A stretch of DNA of 54,377 bases from Motiliproteus sp041586615 (GCA_041586615.1 JBFGZS010000029.1:1-54377); one strand, 5' to 3'. Shown: positions 9,763 through 18,024, counted from the stretch's first letter. Notes: a model not told the origin generated them from the letters alone. Numbers and translations are program-made.

Positions 9763-10026
9763 ATGTGGCACGACGCTTGGGAACACGGCGGTTGGGGGAT
9801 GGGCTTCGCATTTATACCGATGTTGCTGTTCTGGATACTGGTGTTCACGGCGATAGTCTTGTTGGTGAGGTACCTGCTCAGACAGGTGAGCGCGGTACAG
9901 GCCGAGGAGCAGGATACCGCTATCAAACTACTGCGTGAGCGTTTTGCCCGGGGTGATATCGACCAGCAGGAATTTGAACAGCGGTTGTCGGTGCTGAAAG
10001 ATCCCTCCGGATGCAATAAGGGATGA
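9763..10026 (+). CDS. Small single-span membrane protein with C-terminal SHOCT domain
   Basis: An 87-residue protein. Residues 1-13 are rich in Trp, His and Gly. A hydrophobic segment (FAFIPMLLFWILVFTAIVLL) spans about residues 16-36. The cytoplasmic tail ends with IKLLRERFARGDIDQQEFEQ, which fits the short C-terminal (SHOCT) domain. Such proteins are widespread in bacteria, and their role is generally unknown. GGGAG upstream of the ATG is a plausible ribosome-binding site. The gene stands alone between a divergent oxidoreductase gene and a convergent lipoprotein gene. Confidence 0.8.
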   Translation: MWHDAWEHGGWGMGFAFIPMLLFWILVFTAIVLLVRYLLRQVSAVQAEEQDTAIKLLRERFARGDIDQQEFEQRLSVLKDPSGCNKG

Positions 10027-10165
10027 TCGGATCAGGCGTGGGTGGCATCGATCGCCGCCGATCGTGATGAGGTTTTGATACGCGGATTACGGTGCGGATT
10101 CGGTATGGCGCGGGACGGACTAGCGAGGCAGGTTCAGCGCGAACCTGCCCGGTGGTCCCGCGACC

Positions 10166-12031
10166 TTATTGCTTGTTCGCTTCTTCGGCGAGCAGTTTAC
10201 GCGCCTGTTCCAGGGCTAACTGACGTTGCTGCTCCTGTTCGACCTTGGCCTGGGCGGCCTGCTCATCGGCCAGGAGTTTGCGCGCGTCGGCGAGGGCTTG
10301 CTGACGGAGGCGGTCCGCTTGGGCTTGTTTGGCCGTTTCCTCGGCCGCGAGCTGCTGGCGGGCTTGCTCCAGGGCTTGCTGACGGAGCCGGTCCGCTTGG
10401 GCTTGTTTGGCCGTTTCCTCGGCCGCGAGCTGCTGGCGGGCTTGCTCCAGGGCTTGCTGGCGGAGCCGGTCCGCTTGGGCTTGTTTGGCCGCTTGCTCGG
10501 CCGCGAGCTGCTGGCGGGCCTCCTTCAGTGCCTGCTGACGCAGCTGTTCTTCCTGGGCTTGCTGCGTGGCCTGTTGCTGTATGAGGGTGTTACGGGCTTG
10601 TTCTTCTGCCAGTTGCTGGCGAGCTTGCTCAAGCGCTTGTTGGCGCATGGCCTCTTCGGCAGCGGGTTGACCGACCGGCTGCTGCGCTGCGATAGGTATT
10701 GTCGGTAGGGCGCTTGCCTGCGCGGGTGCTGCAGGGGGCATGGCGGGTTGAGCAACCGTGCTTGGAGCCGCCTTGCGGTCCAGTTGCTGCTGCAGTTGCA
10801 TGATCTGATAGCCGTGAGTTTGCTGTTGCAACAGGCTGGTTTGCTTATGTTCCTGCTTGAGCTGGGCGATTTCGTCCTTATGCTTTTGCTGTTGCTCTTT
10901 TAGTGCCGTGGCAACGGCCTGGCGTTTCTGTTCATCGAGGAGCGCCTGCTTGTCGGCATCAAGGGTCTGTGACAGTTCGAGTTCCTGCTCCGTTTGGCGT
11001 TTTGCCAACGCCTGCTGCAGCGCCTGAATGCGTTCGTTGAAGGGCAGTTGGACAAATCCATCAACCTGGCGTGCCGCCGCCAATTGGCTCAGGCTATCAT
11101 GGTAACGCAGCACGACCTGCTCCGTTTGCGTGAGGGGTTGCTTGCGCACCCAGTCCACTTCTTTTTGAACGCTGGCTGCGCGCTGAATCGACCGGGTCGC
11201 GCGTAGTCGGCGTGTTTCAATGCCGTCGCTATCCCGCGGCGTCTGTTCGATAAAGGCTTCGAGCGCGCGCAGATCATCCTTGGCTTGTTTGTAGCTTTTA
11301 GGCACCCGCTCGGAGCGGATCGCCCTCAGCGATTTCAATAAACCGTCGCCATCGAGAATCGCGGCCTTGGTGATATGCACTTCGTGCAAAAAAAGCTTTT
11401 TACTGATCCTGTCCCGATCCGCCTCCAGGCCGTCAAACTTCTCATACCGTTCCATATTACGAATCAAGGTATTGATGTCGTTGCTGATGGCGTCATATTC
11501 ACCCTGGAAGCGGTACTTTTTCAGCGGATCGAGGTAGACCTTATCCACCATCAGCTTTTCGAGATGGGTTTCGACCAACGCTTGGTTTTGTAAGCCCTTA
11601 TCGATCAGACCAAGCGTTTTGGCCGCCTGTTCATTGAGGTCTTCTTCGGCAGATTTAGCGCCACCAAACCCTAAAAAACCGGTTGCCTTCGGGTCGTACT
11701 CTTTATAAAGATCCTGCAGTAATTTGATTTCGATCGCTGCGCGTTGGAAATTCTGCGGCGAATAAAACGCCAGGTTGATCTCTTTGGCCTCCTCGAAGCG
11801 GGCCTCAACCAGCTGCATCAGCGCCTGTATTTTTTGCGCGGCGGCCTGGCGGTCTGAATCGTCGTCGTTGACGGAAGAGGTAGCCGCGGCCGATGAGGTC
11901 GAGCGGCCGGCTTTCGTGGTATCGGCTTTAATCGACGAGGTCTTCGGTGGGAGACAGCCACTCAGCAAAATGCCGGATAGTGCACAACTCAGAATTACTC
12001 GACCATGGGGCATTTTTCGCGCCTGTGACAT
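10166..12031 (-). CDS. Coiled-coil lipoprotein with 26-residue C-terminal repeats
   Basis: A 621-residue predicted lipoprotein. The signal peptide ends in the lipobox LLSGC with Cys26, followed by a Ser/Thr/Ala-rich linker. An Ala/Glu-rich helical part (AFYSPQNFQRAAIEIKLLQD) recalls DUF4398-type envelope proteins, though weakly. After about residue 330 the protein is almost entirely charged, Gln-rich coiled coil, broken by a Pro/Ala-rich linker (QPAMPPAAPAQASALP). The C-terminus carries tandem units such as QADRLRQQALEQARQQLAAE, repeated at a 26-residue period. AAGGGAT upstream of the ATG at 12031 is a fair ribosome-binding site. It probably sits in the outer membrane facing the periplasm and acts as a tether or scaffold; no specific function can be assigned. 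It has no operon partner. Confidence 0.85.
   Translation of the reverse strand: MSQARKMPHGRVILSCALSGILLSGCLPPKTSSIKADTTKAGRSTSSAAATSSVNDDDSDRQAAAQKIQALMQLVEARFEEAKEINLAFYSPQNFQRAAIEIKLLQDLYKEYDPKATGFLGFGGAKSAEEDLNEQAAKTLGLIDKGLQNQALVETHLEKLMVDKVYLDPLKKYRFQGEYDAISNDINTLIRNMERYEKFDGLEADRDRISKKLFLHEVHITKAAILDGDGLLKSLRAIRSERVPKSYKQAKDDLRALEAFIEQTPRDSDGIETRRLRATRSIQRAASVQKEVDWVRKQPLTQTEQVVLRYHDSLSQLAAARQVDGFVQLPFNERIQALQQALAKRQTEQELELSQTLDADKQALLDEQKRQAVATALKEQQQKHKDEIAQLKQEHKQTSLLQQQTHGYQIMQLQQQLDRKAAPSTVAQPAMPPAAPAQASALPTIPIAAQQPVGQPAAEEAMRQQALEQARQQLAEEQARNTLIQQQATQQAQEEQLRQQALKEARQQLAAEQAAKQAQADRLRQQALEQARQQLAAEETAKQAQADRLRQQALEQARQQLAAEETAKQAQADRLRQQALADARKLLADEQAAQAKVEQEQQRQLALEQARKLLAEEANKQ
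10303..10536. repeat. 78-bp tandem repeats inside the coiled-coil lipoprotein gene
   Basis: Near-identical units start at 10303, 10381 and 10459, exactly 78 bp apart, with a more degenerate unit following. Each encodes one 26-residue Gln/Ala/Arg-rich helical repeat. The first two units differ at only a few bases, which implies recent duplication and likely copy-number variation between strains. Confidence 0.9.
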
Positions 12032-12450
12032 TATCCATCCCTTCTGTTAAGTAGCAGGTCGTCCCTGCTAAGCGTAAGACTTGACCGAGTCTATCAAAAG
12101 CCATGGGGGAGGGTGAAGGGCTGGCGTGAACCAATAAATAGCCAGGACATCGGCTGTGCATGGTTTTTGCTCAGGTAAGCGCCGTTAACGCTGTTTGCTA
12201 CATGGGGGGCGAGGAGGTCAGGCAGGGCTGCCTATTAAGGTGATATTTATTGCTCGGTATTACGTTGCCGCCTTCATGCGCTGCGCCACGGGCGTACAGG
12301 GATTCCACCGGTAACCAAGGGTTCGATGCGTCACCTGGGAACGAAACCGATAAAAGCAGGGGCCGTTACGCGTATCCAAGACGTTATCAAGGCTATATCT
12401 GTCTATGTCGTGGCCGAGCGGCAAAAAGTGGGGCCTTGCGCCTCACGATA
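12032..12450. other. Non-coding stretch upstream of the coiled-coil lipoprotein gene
   Basis: About 420 bp with no convincing gene. It should hold the reverse-strand promoter of the lipoprotein gene. It contains the first copy of a 49-bp direct repeat (12231-12279). A short forward frame starting at 12250 reads through the repeat but shows no ribosome-binding site and no recognisable protein. Confidence 0.6.
12231..12279. repeat. 49-bp dispersed direct repeat, copy 1
   Basis: The segment begins CCTATTAAGG and ends TGCCGCCTTCATGC. It matches 13592-13640 at 44 of 49 positions in the same orientation, and similarity stops abruptly on both sides. The two copies flank allE. AAGGTG near the left end can pair with CGCCTT near the right end (one G-U pair), so it may fold as a stem-loop. 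Confidence 0.8.
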
Positions 12451-12478
12451 AACAAAAAAGGCAGCCCGTAGGCTGCTC
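12451..12478 (-). terminator. Rho-independent terminator of allE
   Basis: On the reverse strand AGCAGCC, TACG and GGCTGCC form a 7-bp stem with a tetraloop, followed by TTTTTTGTTT. It begins about 20 nt after the allE stop codon. Confidence 0.9.
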
Positions 12479-12499
12479 TGTGATCATCAATAACGCTGT

Positions 12500-13351
12500 T
12501 TACTTGCGGTTGCCGCGATAGGCCGGTGACGCGTTCAGCAGCATGTGACGGTTAACGTCTTTGTACAGCAGGTAGCGGAAACGCGTCGGGCCACCGGCAT
12601 AACAGGCCTGCGGGCAGAAGGCGCGCAACCACATGTAATCGCCGGCTTCCACTTCAACCCAGTTCTGGTTCAGGTGGTAAACCGCCTTGCCTTCGAGCAC
12701 GTACAGGCCATGCTCCATGACGTGCGTTTCGTCGAACGGGATCACGCCGCCAGACTGGAACGTCACAATGTTCACGTGCATGTCGTGACGCAGATCGGTC
12801 GGATCGGTGAAACGCGTGGTGGCCCAGGCATCGTTAGTGTCCGGCATCGGCGTCGGCGCTATGTCGTTTTCGTTGGTCACGAAGGCTTCCGGCACATCGA
12901 TGCCATCTACGAATTGGTAAGCCTTGCGCAACCAGTGGAAGCTAACCGGCTTGTCACTGTTGTTCTTGATGGTCCAGTTGGCGCCCGGCGGCAGGTAGGC
13001 GTAGCCACCCAGCTCCATGTGGTGCTCTTGTCCTTCCAGCGTCAGGGTCATTTCACCTTCAACGACGAAGATGACGCCTTCGGCACCGGCGTCCAGCTCA
13101 GGCTTGGAACTGCCGCCCTGCGGAGACACTTCCATAATGTAATGCGAGAAGGTTTCGGAGAAACCGCTCATCGGACGGGCGAGAACCCATAGACGAGTTT
13201 CATCCCAGAATGGCAGGCGGCTGGTAACGATATCGCTCATGACCCCCTTGGGGATAATGGCGTACGCTTCGGTAAACTCAGCGCGATCGTGGATCAGTTG
13301 CGTCTGGGGCGGCAGGCCGCCCTTGGGAGTATAATAGGTATTACGGGCCAT
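12500..13351 (-). CDS. allE: (S)-ureidoglycine aminohydrolase
   Basis: The family hydrolyses (S)-ureidoglycine to (S)-ureidoglycolate and ammonia, a Mn2+-dependent step in allantoin and purine nitrogen recycling. The 283-residue protein is a bicupin. The first cupin includes EGVIFVVEGEMTLTLEGQ and GGYAYLPPGANW. The second includes PFDETHVMEHGLYVLEGKAV and EAGDYMWLRAFCPQACYAGG, with the His/Glu metal-ligand pattern EtHvmEHG. RYLLYKDVNR near the C-terminus is also typical of AllE. AAGGA lies 8 nt before the ATG. No other allantoin or urate gene is near, so the rest of the pathway must be elsewhere. The gene is flanked by two 49-bp direct repeats and followed by its own terminator, so it is a stand-alone transcription unit. 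Confidence 0.93.
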   Translation of the reverse strand: MARNTYYTPKGGLPPQTQLIHDRAEFTEAYAIIPKGVMSDIVTSRLPFWDETRLWVLARPMSGFSETFSHYIMEVSPQGGSSKPELDAGAEGVIFVVEGEMTLTLEGQEHHMELGGYAYLPPGANWTIKNNSDKPVSFHWLRKAYQFVDGIDVPEAFVTNENDIAPTPMPDTNDAWATTRFTDPTDLRHDMHVNIVTFQSGGVIPFDETHVMEHGLYVLEGKAVYHLNQNWVEVEAGDYMWLRAFCPQACYAGGPTRFRYLLYKDVNRHMLLNASPAYRGNRK

Positions 13352-13591
13352 GGTATCTGTCCTTTAATACGGGAACGTCGGCTGCTTGCCAACAAAAGCC
13401 ATGCCGTACAGCATGGAAATATAAACGGTGAATGCTCGTTATTGTAGAGCAATGTCATTTAATTTATCACTCAAATCATACAATGGAAACGCGTGGGTTT
13501 TCATCTGAGCAGGAATGAATAAGTCTGATGCCACCCGGGTGCCGTCCTTGTCTCACGTGGCTTTACGCCACGGCGGTTCATCCATGAACCT

Positions 13592-13640
13592 CCTATTAAG
13601 GCGACATTTTTTGCTCGGTATTAAGCTGCCGCCTTCATGC
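13592..13640. repeat. 49-bp dispersed direct repeat, copy 2
   Basis: Matches copy 1 (12231-12279) at 44 of 49 positions in the same orientation. Here the potential closing stem AAGGCG/CGCCTT is fully Watson-Crick. The last bases also begin a hairpin, CCTTCAT with ATGAAGG, that extends beyond the shared part. Confidence 0.8.
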
Positions 13641-13677
13641 ATTATGAAGGGATCGAAATTTCTGGACACGTGGCTAA

Positions 13678-13743
13678 GCAGTTGGCGTGATCTCCTGCAG
13701 GGCCTTGGCGGTTCCAAGGCTTAAGAAAGATCGCGCCAACTGC
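13678..13743. repeat. 16-bp inverted repeat with nested hairpin
   Basis: GCAGTTGGCGTGATCT at 13678 pairs with AGATCGCGCCAACTGC ending at 13743, 15 of 16 positions. Inside lies the palindrome CCTGCAGG and a perfect 7-bp hairpin GCCTTGG/CCAAGGC with a 5-nt loop. There is no U-tract on either strand. It may be a transcript-end structure of the large lipoprotein gene, a small structured RNA or the remnant of a mobile element. Confidence 0.7.
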
Positions 13744-13947
13744 AGCGGCAGAGAGTTCAGAAAATAGATCAGGACTACCGGTAACAAAGTGTGACTTTCT
13801 AATGTAAGCATAGGTTCAGTAAACATCAGTGTTACAGGTCTGTTTTAGCGCCTTTGTGCAAACCCTGGCTAGCCTCTTGCTCCGCCGCTAACGGGCACGG
13901 GTGTTGCTGTTAACGTGCTCTGCGGTCCCTCTCGGCGCGATCAGCGT

Positions 13948-16635
13948 TTACTGACCTTGTCGGGCGGTGACGTTCATAATGCGGTCCCGCTCGTCACCGA
14001 AGCCATTGCCATCGAGATCAGACAGGACCACCAACTTCATGATGTTGTTGGTCATATCAGAGTCGCTGCGCTGCAGTACGATCTCCTTACCGCCTGACGT
14101 CCAGCTGATCGACAGGGTGTAACCGTAGGCTGTATCGCCAACAGTCCAGGCGAAAGGGCGAAACTCCTCCGTTTCGCAAGACGGCGTGGTTTGCTGGCCG
14201 GAACCGTCCGAATTGAATACCAGGGCCATGTGGCAATCGGTCTCAAAGTTAACCTCTGGTTCGACAATTCGCAGTACGGTGGCGGCGACATCGTCCGCGC
14301 TAACACCTTGCAAAGGAATGGCCATTTCCGTGTGTGGGCTGGTCTCATCCAGCTCGTTTAACTCAAGAACGCCATCTTCTAAAGCGGTGTAACTGGCACG
14401 GAAATCTTGTCGCAGGCGACCATCATAGATACCTAGAATGGTGCCTGACTCCTCGGTACGCCATTGGCCATCTTGCATGATCCGCAGCGGACGGGGCTGA
14501 CCTGGTTCAAAGGCCCACTCGCGGTATAGGCCCGAGTCATCGAAATAGTTTACGATCAGCTCACCTTCGCCCGGATCAACGAAATACCACTGGCTCATAA
14601 ACGCAGATCCTGCAACCGTGCCGGGGAGTTCATCGGCGCTGCCGTACTGGCGGGTTGATTCTTCTGGCTCACCGCCTTCACCGCCTTCACCGGTATCCGT
14701 GCCTGAATCGCCTCCGTTTTGGTTAACAGGCTGCACCTGCTCAACGGTGGGGGGGGTAAATGAGGCCAGAATGTCTTCCATCGCGACCTTGTTGAAGCCC
14801 CAGCCGTCCTCGACCCGCACACCGCTGGCGGGCAGATAAACACCCTGGCGGACAAAGCCGGATTCGACTGCCAGGAACGGTGACGCTCCCTGTTCATGGG
14901 TTTCGTTTAGATCGGCGGGCAGGTCGACCATCAGCAATTGTGTACCCTGGACCGTAACCAGTTTCCAGTTTCCCTGCCGGGTCAAAAGCTGCTGGCTACC
15001 GCCCATGTTATCGTAAACAAACTTGTATAGTTTCAGGACACCGGAGCCCTCTTCCAAAGCGGGTTGAGCCTCGCCCGGGGTGGCAGCATCAACAGGGTTG
15101 CTGAGGAAGCGGGCCGACAGATCACGCCCAACGTGGACAAATTGGGCATCGAGTACTTGTTGCAGGCTGGTGGCCGGTCCACCGGACTCAGAATTTTGTA
15201 CATAAATGGTATTACAGTCCCCACCGGTGGCAGCAGGATCATCGCAACCATCCCACACATGTAATTCATAGCTACCCGCAGAGCGGCTAAAGGCGAATTT
15301 GTAGGCTTCTGCACCAGTGGAGAAGACCGGGGCGGTACCCACACCACGGCGCCAAGCGCGATCCAGGAACTTGCCGATCTCTTCGCCGGACACACCCACC
15401 GTCTTGGCACGGATGGTTTCGCTGGGGCTGGCGTTTTTGGACAGAACCGCGCTACCGTCATCATTGAAGCTGATGGTTTCAGTCTCTTCGGTGATCAGGG
15501 TAAAGCCTTCTGCGCCTAGCAGTTTGTACTGGTGGCCATCTTCGTCGGACTCAACTACAAATGCGCCGGTATCGGTGTCCCACTCATAACGGTCAAATCC
15601 AAGGGTGCCTTCGCTATCGGCCAGGAAGATCTTCTGGTATTCGATATCAAGTTCGGCTGCGCCGGTTTCGTTATGCTCGATCCGCGATTCGACCCAGAAC
15701 AGACCGTTTTCCATCACTGTTGCCAGGTTAGCAATGACCAGCTCGGTCGCTTGTTCGATCTCTTTGTGCTTGTTATCCAACTCTTCGGTATCAACGTTGG
15801 TTACGTCAAGCGCGAAAGTGCCGCTAACGTTGGTCGTATCCACAGTGTCGCCTTCGTCAGCCTCGACAACCGCAAGCGCTTCGGTTTTGATCTCGCCTGA
15901 TTCGTCGTCAATATTGTCTTCAACAAAGGCGGTCAACGTGGGCAGGCTATCAGCAACCTGGGCCACAATAACGGCCACCAGGGCCGCTTTCTGTTCAGCC
16001 GTTAATTCGATACCGATGGCAGTTTCAACTGCGGCAATGTTGGTACCAATGGTACGGGCGATGACCTGTGCAACAGAGTGCAGGCGCTTCATCTGGTTGC
16101 GCAGTTCGGCAGAGTTGCCGGTATTGGCTTTTTCTTCAACATAGTTGCTACCCAGATCTAGGGTATCGTCAGCCGCGATGTTGAGGTCACGCTTAACAGC
16201 GCCCTTGGCTTCGTCTTTGCTCAAGGTGGGGTTGGCGTCCAGTTTGTTTTGAACCATCGTGGTGAGTGGTGAGATGAAGCCGTGTTCGCCGGCAGGGGCC
16301 ATCAGGGTATAACCCTTGGCGATGGCAGTGCCGGTATCCTTATCAACAGTGACGTTTTCGACGACCTCTACGAGGACAGAGTGGCCGTCATCCTGACCGG
16401 CGGTAATTGGCAAGGTGTACTGGCCATCCTCACCGGTTGTGGTGGTGGGGTCGCCCGCATCGCAAACCCGATTGTCGTTGATATCGAGACAGACGCGGGC
16501 CTGTTCCAAATAACCATCAGCCGCTTGACCGGTCAGCGAGGCCGCGCTGCCAGTACCGCCTCCACCACCGCCACCGCACGCGGTTAATCCTGCAACAACA
16601 CCAGCAACTGCCAAGGACAGTACAGTTCTTTTCAT
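13948..16635 (-). CDS. Large secreted lipoprotein with poly-glycine tether
   Basis: An 895-residue predicted lipoprotein. The signal peptide ends in GLTAC with Cys20, followed directly by seven glycines, a flexible tether seen in many marine gammaproteobacterial surface lipoproteins. A small domain follows (ADGYLEQARVCLDINDNRVC) with Asp/Asn spacing that suggests a calcium-binding loop and a carboxypeptidase-regulatory-like beta fold. The middle is helical and acidic. A Gly/Glu/Asp-rich linker (GGDSGTDTGEGGEGGEPEES) near residue 640 separates a C-terminal beta-rich domain. The protein is strongly acidic, as expected for a surface protein of a salt-tolerant bacterium. I do not recognise a specific function. 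The ribosome-binding site is weak (TAGGT). Confidence 0.85.
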   Translation of the reverse strand: MKRTVLSLAVAGVVAGLTACGGGGGGGTGSAASLTGQAADGYLEQARVCLDINDNRVCDAGDPTTTTGEDGQYTLPITAGQDDGHSVLVEVVENVTVDKDTGTAIAKGYTLMAPAGEHGFISPLTTMVQNKLDANPTLSKDEAKGAVKRDLNIAADDTLDLGSNYVEEKANTGNSAELRNQMKRLHSVAQVIARTIGTNIAAVETAIGIELTAEQKAALVAVIVAQVADSLPTLTAFVEDNIDDESGEIKTEALAVVEADEGDTVDTTNVSGTFALDVTNVDTEELDNKHKEIEQATELVIANLATVMENGLFWVESRIEHNETGAAELDIEYQKIFLADSEGTLGFDRYEWDTDTGAFVVESDEDGHQYKLLGAEGFTLITEETETISFNDDGSAVLSKNASPSETIRAKTVGVSGEEIGKFLDRAWRRGVGTAPVFSTGAEAYKFAFSRSAGSYELHVWDGCDDPAATGGDCNTIYVQNSESGGPATSLQQVLDAQFVHVGRDLSARFLSNPVDAATPGEAQPALEEGSGVLKLYKFVYDNMGGSQQLLTRQGNWKLVTVQGTQLLMVDLPADLNETHEQGASPFLAVESGFVRQGVYLPASGVRVEDGWGFNKVAMEDILASFTPPTVEQVQPVNQNGGDSGTDTGEGGEGGEPEESTRQYGSADELPGTVAGSAFMSQWYFVDPGEGELIVNYFDDSGLYREWAFEPGQPRPLRIMQDGQWRTEESGTILGIYDGRLRQDFRASYTALEDGVLELNELDETSPHTEMAIPLQGVSADDVAATVLRIVEPEVNFETDCHMALVFNSDGSGQQTTPSCETEEFRPFAWTVGDTAYGYTLSISWTSGGKEIVLQRSDSDMTNNIMKLVVLSDLDGNGFGDERDRIMNVTARQGQ

Positions 16636-17014
16636 TTGGGGATACCTATAGCCATAAATGGATGAGAAATTATACCGCTAAATCAAGGCAGCGAAGTTGA
16701 TCGGGGTCGGGTTTTATTCAGGTCTTGCAGCGGAGGCTCTTTTGCGTGCATCGGCCAATGATAATACTGGAAAATTACCGAAACCCAGATTGGCTCGCTT
16801 CTTGGGTGAAGGGCCGGTAGTTGAAGACTCATCAGCGTTGGAGTCGTTGGGTCTCGCCCGGAGTGGTAACTCATCCCCGTTTATAGGGTGTATTTCTTCT
16901 GCTTTGACCTGCTGGACTTCGGTGTGGTCAGCAGTTTAGTTATTCTGGATATCGTAGTAACACTGCCCTGGTGTTACTAACGGTGTTACTAAACCGCACT
17001 GGACGCTAGAGGCA
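16636..17014. other. Non-coding stretch between the large lipoprotein gene and ssrA
   Basis: About 380 bp with no convincing gene. It should carry the lipoprotein promoter on the reverse strand. Short frames here resemble no protein family I know. At 16955-16991 it contains three copies of a 9-bp motif listed separately. Confidence 0.55.
16955..16991. repeat. Three copies of GTGTTACTA, one inverted, beside ssrA
   Basis: TAGTAACAC at 16955-16963 and GTGTTACTA at 16971-16979 form a perfect 9-bp inverted repeat with a 7-bp spacer. A third copy, GTGTTACTA, lies at 16983-16991 in direct orientation, 12 bp from the second. The arrangement resembles a regulator or recombinase binding array. It lies just past the ssrA terminator. 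Confidence 0.7.
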
Positions 17015-17056
17015 TAAAAAAACCCCCAAGTCCTTGTTTTAAGTGGTATTGGGGGT
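17014..17056 (-). terminator. Rho-independent terminator of ssrA
   Basis: On the reverse strand CCCCCAA and TTGGGGG form a 7-bp stem around a loop of about 19 nt, followed by TTTTTTT. It begins about 30 nt after the CCA end of the tmRNA. Confidence 0.88.
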
Positions 17057-17084
17057 CTTGTTTGGATCCTATCGGACCCTGTAG

Positions 17085-17450
17085 TGGTGGAGCTGGCGGG
17101 AGTCGAACCCGCGTCCACAATGTTTCCACGCAACGATCTTCACAAGCTTGGCCGATCTTTTATTTAACTACAGTGGACTCCAGTCGGCAGGATTCCATCA
17201 TAGCGATCCAGATTCGTTTTAACGCTTCAGCCGCTGGCGAGGCCTCCGTCGCGATTCTGTATGGGATGACCTTCCGAACCCCGGCCTACAGACAGACACA
17301 GGTGGAAGGGCTCTATGCAGGTTATTAAGCTGCTAGTGCGTAGTTTTCGTCGTTTGCAATTAAGCATTGGTAAGGTTGATTTACGTGATCACTCACCGCT
17401 CACGGCTTGCACATTGAACTTCCACACCATGTCGAAACCATGTCAGCCCC
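17085..17450 (-). ncRNA. ssrA: Transfer-messenger RNA
   Basis: tmRNA rescues stalled ribosomes: alanyl-tmRNA enters the A site with SmpB and then supplies a reading frame for a degradation tag. The 5' end reads GGGGCTGACATGGTTTCGAC and the 3' end GGTTCGACTCCCGCCAGCTC followed by CACCA, so the tRNA-like acceptor stem and T-arm are complete and CCA is encoded. The tag frame reads GCA AAC GAC GAA AAC TAC GCA CTA GCA GCT TAA, giving ANDENYALAA, with its stop at 17325-17327. The total of 366 nt is normal for a one-piece gammaproteobacterial tmRNA. The smpB gene lies directly upstream on the same strand. Confidence 0.97.
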
Positions 17451-17468
17451 GAAACTGTGTTGAGGCAC

Positions 17469-17496
17469 ACTATAACGCTTATGTGCCTTTTTACAA
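17469..17496 (-). promoter_or_regulatory. Probable sigma-70 promoter of ssrA
   Basis: On the reverse strand TTGTAA (17491-17496) and TATAGT (17469-17474) are separated by 16 nt. The -10 element lies about 18 nt before the mature tmRNA 5' end, consistent with a short trimmed leader. Confidence 0.6.
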
Positions 17497-17547
17497 TACA
17501 TTTTGCTTGTACTGTTGATGTGACCCTGTCGGTCGCGGAAAAGTTCC

Positions 17548-18024
17548 TTAGCCGCGTCCCATAATGCGTTGCTTCTGCCGGCCCCAGTCCCTGTCGCGCT
17601 CGGTATCCCGTTTGTCGTGCTCTTTCTTACCCTTTGCCAGGGCGATTTCGCATTTGACATGCGAACCCTTCCAATAAAGAGCCAGCGCGATACAGGTATG
17701 CCCCTGTTGGGCGCTGGCCGCGAACAGTTTTGCCAGTTCGCGCTTCTTAAGCAGCAGCTTACGCGCCCGCGTGGGGTCTGCGATGACGTGCGTCGAGGCG
17801 GTCAGCAGTGGTGAAATATGCGCCCCGACCAGCCAGGCGTCGCCGTTTTTGAGCTGGATATAGGCGTCCGCGAGCTGCACCTTTCCGGCACGCAAGCTTT
17901 TGACTTCCCAGCCGCACAGAACCATGCCCGCCTCGTATTTATCCCCGAGGAGATAGTCGAAGCGTGCTCGTTTGTTGACGACAATGCTGCCGCCAGAGTT
18001 GTTGGACTTTTTCTTCTTTGCCAT
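17548..18024 (-). CDS. smpB: SsrA-binding protein SmpB
   Basis: SmpB binds the tRNA-like part of tmRNA and mimics the anticodon arm during trans-translation. The 158-residue protein has the conserved start VVNKRARFDYLLGDKYEAG, then GWEVKSLRAGKVQLADAY and LLLKKRELAKL. The basic C-terminal tail (KKEHDKRDTERDRDWGRQKQ) enters the mRNA channel. It lies just upstream of ssrA on the same strand. No Shine-Dalgarno sequence is visible; instead a TATAAT-like element sits 8 nt before the ATG. Confidence 0.96.
   Translation of the reverse strand: MAKKKKSNNSGGSIVVNKRARFDYLLGDKYEAGMVLCGWEVKSLRAGKVQLADAYIQLKNGDAWLVGAHISPLLTASTHVIADPTRARKLLLKKRELAKLFAASAQQGHTCIALALYWKGSHVKCEIALAKGKKEHDKRDTERDRDWGRQKQRIMGRG

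Larger units (their letters stand above)
13352..13947. other. Non-coding stretch upstream of allE, rich in inverted repeats
   Basis: About 600 bp without a supported gene. It should hold the allE promoter and the 3' end of the large lipoprotein transcript. The part 13592-13743 contains the second 49-bp repeat and four inverted repeats. A 69-codon forward frame at 13515-13724 has no family resemblance and crosses the repeat, so it was not called. Confidence 0.6.

Noticed and set aside
13515..13724. 69-codon forward frame near allE
   Set aside because: It crosses the 49-bp repeat and several hairpins, has no family resemblance and no ribosome-binding site.
12231..13743. Integron-type attC sites around allE
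   Set aside because: The repeats lack the RYYYAAC and GTTRRRY core sites and no integron integrase is present.
16697..16939. 80-codon forward frame beside ssrA as an integrase remnant
   Set aside because: The translation shows no tyrosine recombinase motif and no ribosome-binding site.
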